A stretch of DNA of 64,000 nt, from the NCBI RefSeq assembly GCF_037652055.1, contig NZ_JBBKAH010000014.1, forward strand, positions 1 to 64,000, written 5' to 3'. Below, one piece after another: positions 61,202 through 64,000 of this stretch. The DNA is from Pelagibius sp037652055. GTDB taxonomy: Bacteria; Pseudomonadota; Alphaproteobacteria; Kiloniellales; Kiloniellaceae. A program made the position numbers and the translations under genes. The notes under the pieces were generated by a model. The model was not told the origin of the DNA, searched no databases, and was given only the letters and a program-made list of their open reading frames with translations. Position 1 is the first letter of the stretch. Each line of letters opens with the position of its first letter.

Positions 61202-62806
61202 TCAGCTCTTCGGTTTGATGAAGAACGCCAGGGTATCTTCGTCGAAGCGCGGCTGGAATGTCACGCTGTTAGCCTTGGAGCCCCAGACGGTCTGCAGCTG
61301 AACCACCGGGATGTAGGCGCGGTCGGCCATGGTCTCGACCATCGCTTGCTCGTAAAGCTTGCGGCGGGGCTCCGCTTCCAGGGTCTTGGCGCCGTCTTCC
61401 AGCAGCTGGTCGACCGTTTCGTTCTTGTACTCGATGCGGTTGAAGGCACCCAGCTTCACGTCGGGATCGTTCGAATGGGCGAGGGCGCCCAGCGTGTAGG
61501 AGGCTTCGCCGGTGAGGGTGCCCCAGCCATTCATGAAGACGGAGTATTCCAGGCGGGCCTGGGCCGGAAAGTAGACGGTCTTGGACACGGCGTTCACGTT
61601 GGTCTTGATGCCGACCTGCGTGAACATCTGCCCGAGGCCCTGGCAAATCGCACCATCGCCGGGCAGGCGGTCCGAAGTGCAGTAGAGGTCGATCTCGAAG
61701 CCGTCGGAGTAGCCGGCCTCCGCCAGCAGCTTGCGGGCCTGCTCCGGATCGTACTCACGGGCGGGAATCGCATCGCTGGAGCCGAAGAAACCCGGCGGCA
61801 TCATCTGATTGGCCGGCTTGCCGAGGCCTTCCAGCACGATGTCGACCATGGACTGACGATCGATGGCGAGGTCGATGGCCTCTCGCACCTTGGGGTTGCG
61901 CAGCGGGTTCTTGTCCAGCTTTGAGCCGTCCTTGGCGCGCACCAGCGGCGTGTCGACCCGCTGGTCGAGCTGCAGGTTCATGATGTAGACGCTGTCGCCC
62001 ACCACCGCGTCGATCGAGGGGTCGCGCTGCAGGGCCAGGTAGTCGATGGAGGAGACGTAGTTGATGAGGTCCACCTGACCGGCCTTCAGGGCCGCCAGGC
62101 GCGAGCTGTCATTGGGCATCTCCTTGCGGATGACCTTCGCCCAGGGGCCCTTGCCGCGCCAATAACCGTCGAAGCGCTCCAGCACTAGGTCGCCCTTGGG
62201 CTCCCAGCTCACCAGCTTGTAGGGGCCGGTGCCGACGGCAGCCGGGCCGCCGTTGAAGCCCGCCGCCGCGGTCTCCGGCGTTGAATAGTCCTTCGCCGCG
62301 TCGGAGCTCACGATGAAGAGGCGCACGAAGTCGTACGGCAGCGTCGCCGCCGGTCCGTCGGTCTTGATGTGGATGGTGTGGGGATCGACGATCTCCACCG
62401 TGGCGACACGGCGCACGTAGATGGTCGTTGTGGTCGGTCCGCTGACCAGCGGGATGCGCTCGATCGAGAACTTCACGTCTTCTGCGTCGAAGTCCGATCC
62501 GTCGTGAAACTTCACGCCCTCGCGCAGCTTGAATTCCCAGGTGGTATCGTCCAGCGGCTTCCACGACGTCGCCAGACCCGGTTCGATCTGCAGATCGTCG
62601 CCCGACCACACCAGCGTATCGTAGATGTGCTTTGCCGCTTCCGCGTGGCTGCCCAGCGCGGAGAAGTGCGGGTCAAGGGATTCCGGCCCGCCGCGCACAC
62701 CGACCGTCAACGTCTGCGCCGAAGCCAGCGGGGCCGAAGCCAGTCCCGCCGACAGGGCGACACCCAGGGCAATGGCCGCGGATGCCAAGATTCGTCTTGT
62801 TGTCAT
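61202..62806 (-). CDS. Dipeptide-type ABC binding protein (DppA-like)
   Basis: 534 residues. A Sec signal (ILASAAIALGVALSAGLASA) leads to the family 5 fold with GGPESLDPHFSALGSHAEAAK, and WEFKLREGVKFHDGSDF is the typical domain motif. Family members bind peptides, opines, heme or glycosides. One of the two AGTTC-N6-GAACT sites lies 34 bases upstream, pointing to control by the divergent MarR. Confidence 0.9.
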   Translation of the reverse strand: MTTRRILASAAIALGVALSAGLASAPLASAQTLTVGVRGGPESLDPHFSALGSHAEAAKHIYDTLVWSGDDLQIEPGLATSWKPLDDTTWEFKLREGVKFHDGSDFDAEDVKFSIERIPLVSGPTTTTIYVRRVATVEIVDPHTIHIKTDGPAATLPYDFVRLFIVSSDAAKDYSTPETAAAGFNGGPAAVGTGPYKLVSWEPKGDLVLERFDGYWRGKGPWAKVIRKEMPNDSSRLAALKAGQVDLINYVSSIDYLALQRDPSIDAVVGDSVYIMNLQLDQRVDTPLVRAKDGSKLDKNPLRNPKVREAIDLAIDRQSMVDIVLEGLGKPANQMMPPGFFGSSDAIPAREYDPEQARKLLAEAGYSDGFEIDLYCTSDRLPGDGAICQGLGQMFTQVGIKTNVNAVSKTVYFPAQARLEYSVFMNGWGTLTGEASYTLGALAHSNDPDVKLGAFNRIEYKNETVDQLLEDGAKTLEAEPRRKLYEQAMVETMADRAYIPVVQLQTVWGSKANSVTFQPRFDEDTLAFFIKPKS

Positions 62807-62839
62807 CGTACCCCCTGTTCTTTTGTATAATCACAAACT

Positions 62840-62855
62840 AGTTCTAGATGGAACT
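62840..62855. promoter_or_regulatory. MarR operator copy 1
   Basis: AGTTCTAGATGGAACT: AGTTC-N6-GAACT palindrome on the importer side of the divergent region. Confidence 0.7.
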
Positions 62856-62893
62856 TGTTTTGATAACGATGTTATGGAATATTTCTTCTGTCA

Positions 62894-62909
62894 AGTTCTA
62901 TATGGAACT
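62894..62909. promoter_or_regulatory. MarR operator copy 2
   Basis: AGTTCTATATGGAACT: same palindrome, differing from copy 1 at one position, centred 54 bases from it (about five helical turns), 33 bases before marR. Confidence 0.7.
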
Positions 62910-62941
62910 AAATTTGTCTGCGAACAACGAGCACGGGGCGG

Positions 62942-63517
62942 ATGCCGACGCGAATTGATTTCTCTGCGCCTGAAAGCCAAGGCGGTGTATCGGGTCTGGA
63001 CCGGATGACCGAAGCCAAGCTGTGGCGCAACCCCTGTCCCTTTGCCTTTCGCCTGAATTATCTGGCCTTGCGTTACAACTCGGTCTGCTACGACTGGGTG
63101 CAGCAGACCGAAGGCCTCAGCCGGATCGAGTACGTGGTGATCTATTCCCTGGCGCTTTGCGAGGGCGGACAGGCGCGCGATATCGCGCAGTCCTCGGGCT
63201 TTCCGAAGAACAGTCTCTCGCGCGCCATTTCCCGGCTGGAAAAGCTGGGCCTCGTGACGCGGCGCCGGGACCCCAACGACGGCCGCTCGCAGGCGCTGTA
63301 TCTGACCAAAGAGGGCGGCGCGCTGTTCCGCCGCACACTGCCGGCCTTCGAGCTGCGCGAGAAGGAAATGCTGAACGGGCTCAGCGAGGACGAGCTGCGC
63401 AGCCTGTCCCATCTGCTGGCCAAGGTGGTGCTGAACTGCGCCCCGTTGCCGGGCGAACTGCCCAGCGAATTCTATTCGTCGAGTGACAAGCGTTCGAGAA
63501 AGGGAAAGCGCGCATGA
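62942..63517 (+). CDS. MarR-family transcriptional regulator
   Basis: 191 residues. The winged helix holds ARDIAQSSGFPKNSLSRAIS and RLEKLGLVTRRRDPNDGRSQ, with the wing DPNDGRS. It is divergent from the dipeptide-type importer and coupled by ATGA to the creatininase-family gene. The two palindromes upstream are probable binding sites. Confidence 0.9.
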   Translation: MPTRIDFSAPESQGGVSGLDRMTEAKLWRNPCPFAFRLNYLALRYNSVCYDWVQQTEGLSRIEYVVIYSLALCEGGQARDIAQSSGFPKNSLSRAISRLEKLGLVTRRRDPNDGRSQALYLTKEGGALFRRTLPAFELREKEMLNGLSEDELRSLSHLLAKVVLNCAPLPGELPSEFYSSSDKRSRKGKRA

Positions 63518-64000
63518 TGATCTCGGAAATGAACTGGATGGACGTCGAACGCCGGGTCGCGCTGGATACGCGCTGCGTCCTGCCGATCGGCTCGACCGAG
63601 CAGCATGCCCAGTTGTCGCTCTGCGTCGACATGATCCTCGCCGAGCGGGTTGCGCGCGAAGCGGCGGAGCCGCTGGGCGTGCCGGTCTACCCCGTCATCC
63701 CCTACGGCCTCACACCCTACTTCAGCGCTTTCCCGGGGACGGTCAGCCTGCGGGTCGAAACGTTGATGGCGCTGATGCGCGATGTGCTGACGTCGCTGCG
63801 CCGCACGGGGTTCCGCAAGATCCTCATCGTCAATGGCCACGGCGGCAACAACCCGATCGGTGCCCTGGGGCAGGAGATGATGGCCGAGTACGGCGATATT
63901 TCCGTGCGTCTGCACAACTGGTGGGCGGCACCGCGGACCATGGCGAAAGTGAAGGAGATCCATCCCGTCGGCAGCCACGCCAACTGGATGGAGAACTTTC
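63514..64000 (+). CDS. Creatininase-family amidohydrolase, 3' end outside window
   Basis: The first 162 codons are visible. GSTEQH (26-31), D39 and NGHGGN (107-112) are the metal-site motifs of the creatininase family, which hydrolyses cyclic amides or formamides. The second residue of the usual STEQHG is kept but the Gly after His is Ala. It shares ATGA with marR, so the regulator and enzyme are co-expressed; the importer may deliver its substrate. Truncated by the window end. Confidence 0.85.
   Translation, partial: MMISEMNWMDVERRVALDTRCVLPIGSTEQHAQLSLCVDMILAERVAREAAEPLGVPVYPVIPYGLTPYFSAFPGTVSLRVETLMALMRDVLTSLRRTGFRKILIVNGHGGNNPIGALGQEMMAEYGDISVRLHNWWAAPRTMAKVKEIHPVGSHANWMENF

Overview
The window is GC-rich DNA with densely packed genes, many joined by ATGA, GTGA or TGATG stop/start overlaps. 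It looks like a free-living alphaproteobacterium. Reasons are the GGAAC-N16/17-NGTT promoters typical of the alphaproteobacterial general stress sigma factor EcfG, a MocR-type regulator, a TetR-controlled CO-dehydrogenase-like hydroxylase and many ABC/TTT uptake systems. My guess is Rhodospirillales/Kiloniellales-like, but no rRNA or other taxonomic marker is present. I see no tRNA, rRNA, CRISPR array, insertion sequence or prophage. No gene-free stretch exceeds 300 bases; the largest are about 280 bases (73-352, 35541-35818, 48463-48741).

Region 1 (1-8975) is a surface-polysaccharide locus. It has a leftward cysD-like fragment, then rightward a phosphomannomutase/phosphoglucomutase and a tightly overlapping five-gene operon: UDP-GlcNAc 2-epimerase, a deacetylase-glycosyltransferase fusion with degenerate catalytic motifs, an FAD oxidoreductase, a normal NodB-type deacetylase and a polytopic GT-C-like protein.

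Region 2 (9095-20397) is a catabolic island for an unidentified small, probably nitrogenous, substrate. It has an amine-oxidase-like flavoprotein, a GMC dehydrogenase, a spermidine/putrescine-type ABC importer, a MocR regulator, a mandelate-racemase-like enolase-superfamily enzyme and an aldehyde dehydrogenase. Two operators of identical geometry (ATTGGACT-N30-AGTCCAAT) tie the importer and the enolase/MocR promoters to one regulator.

Region 3 (20424-32701) is an envelope and stress region. It has a fatty-acid-hydroxylase-family membrane protein, an ArsR-rhodanese regulator, CBS, HhH, PPC and SYLF proteins, a periplasmic-type aldehyde oxidoreductase (paoABC-like), DUF3618-YihY-PAP2, a short-chain dehydrogenase and ExoD. 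Five of these promoters carry EcfG-like elements, so much of the region is probably one general-stress regulon cluster.

Region 4 (32802-38990) is an IclR-controlled module: an alpha/beta-hydrolase-fold protein without the nucleophile Ser, an amidohydrolase, IclR, a TctC-like binding protein and a fused TctA-TctB permease. Two matching operators (GTTYTG-N26-CAGAAC) link its two transcription units.

Region 5 (39010-49503) has TetR, a molybdenum hydroxylase (CoxM/S/L type), a complete branched-chain-amino-acid-type ABC importer and a class II aldolase.

Region 6 (49522-64000) has a second spermidine/putrescine-type importer headed by a guanidino-group-modifying hydrolase, a LysR regulator divergent from an AbgB-like M20 hydrolase, and a dipeptide-type ABC importer divergent from MarR plus a creatininase-family enzyme (cut by the window end). 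Two copies of AGTTC-N6-GAACT lie between MarR and the importer. Four of the five solute-binding-protein genes are followed by a strong GC hairpin before the membrane-component genes, a recurring way to set a high binding-protein to permease ratio.
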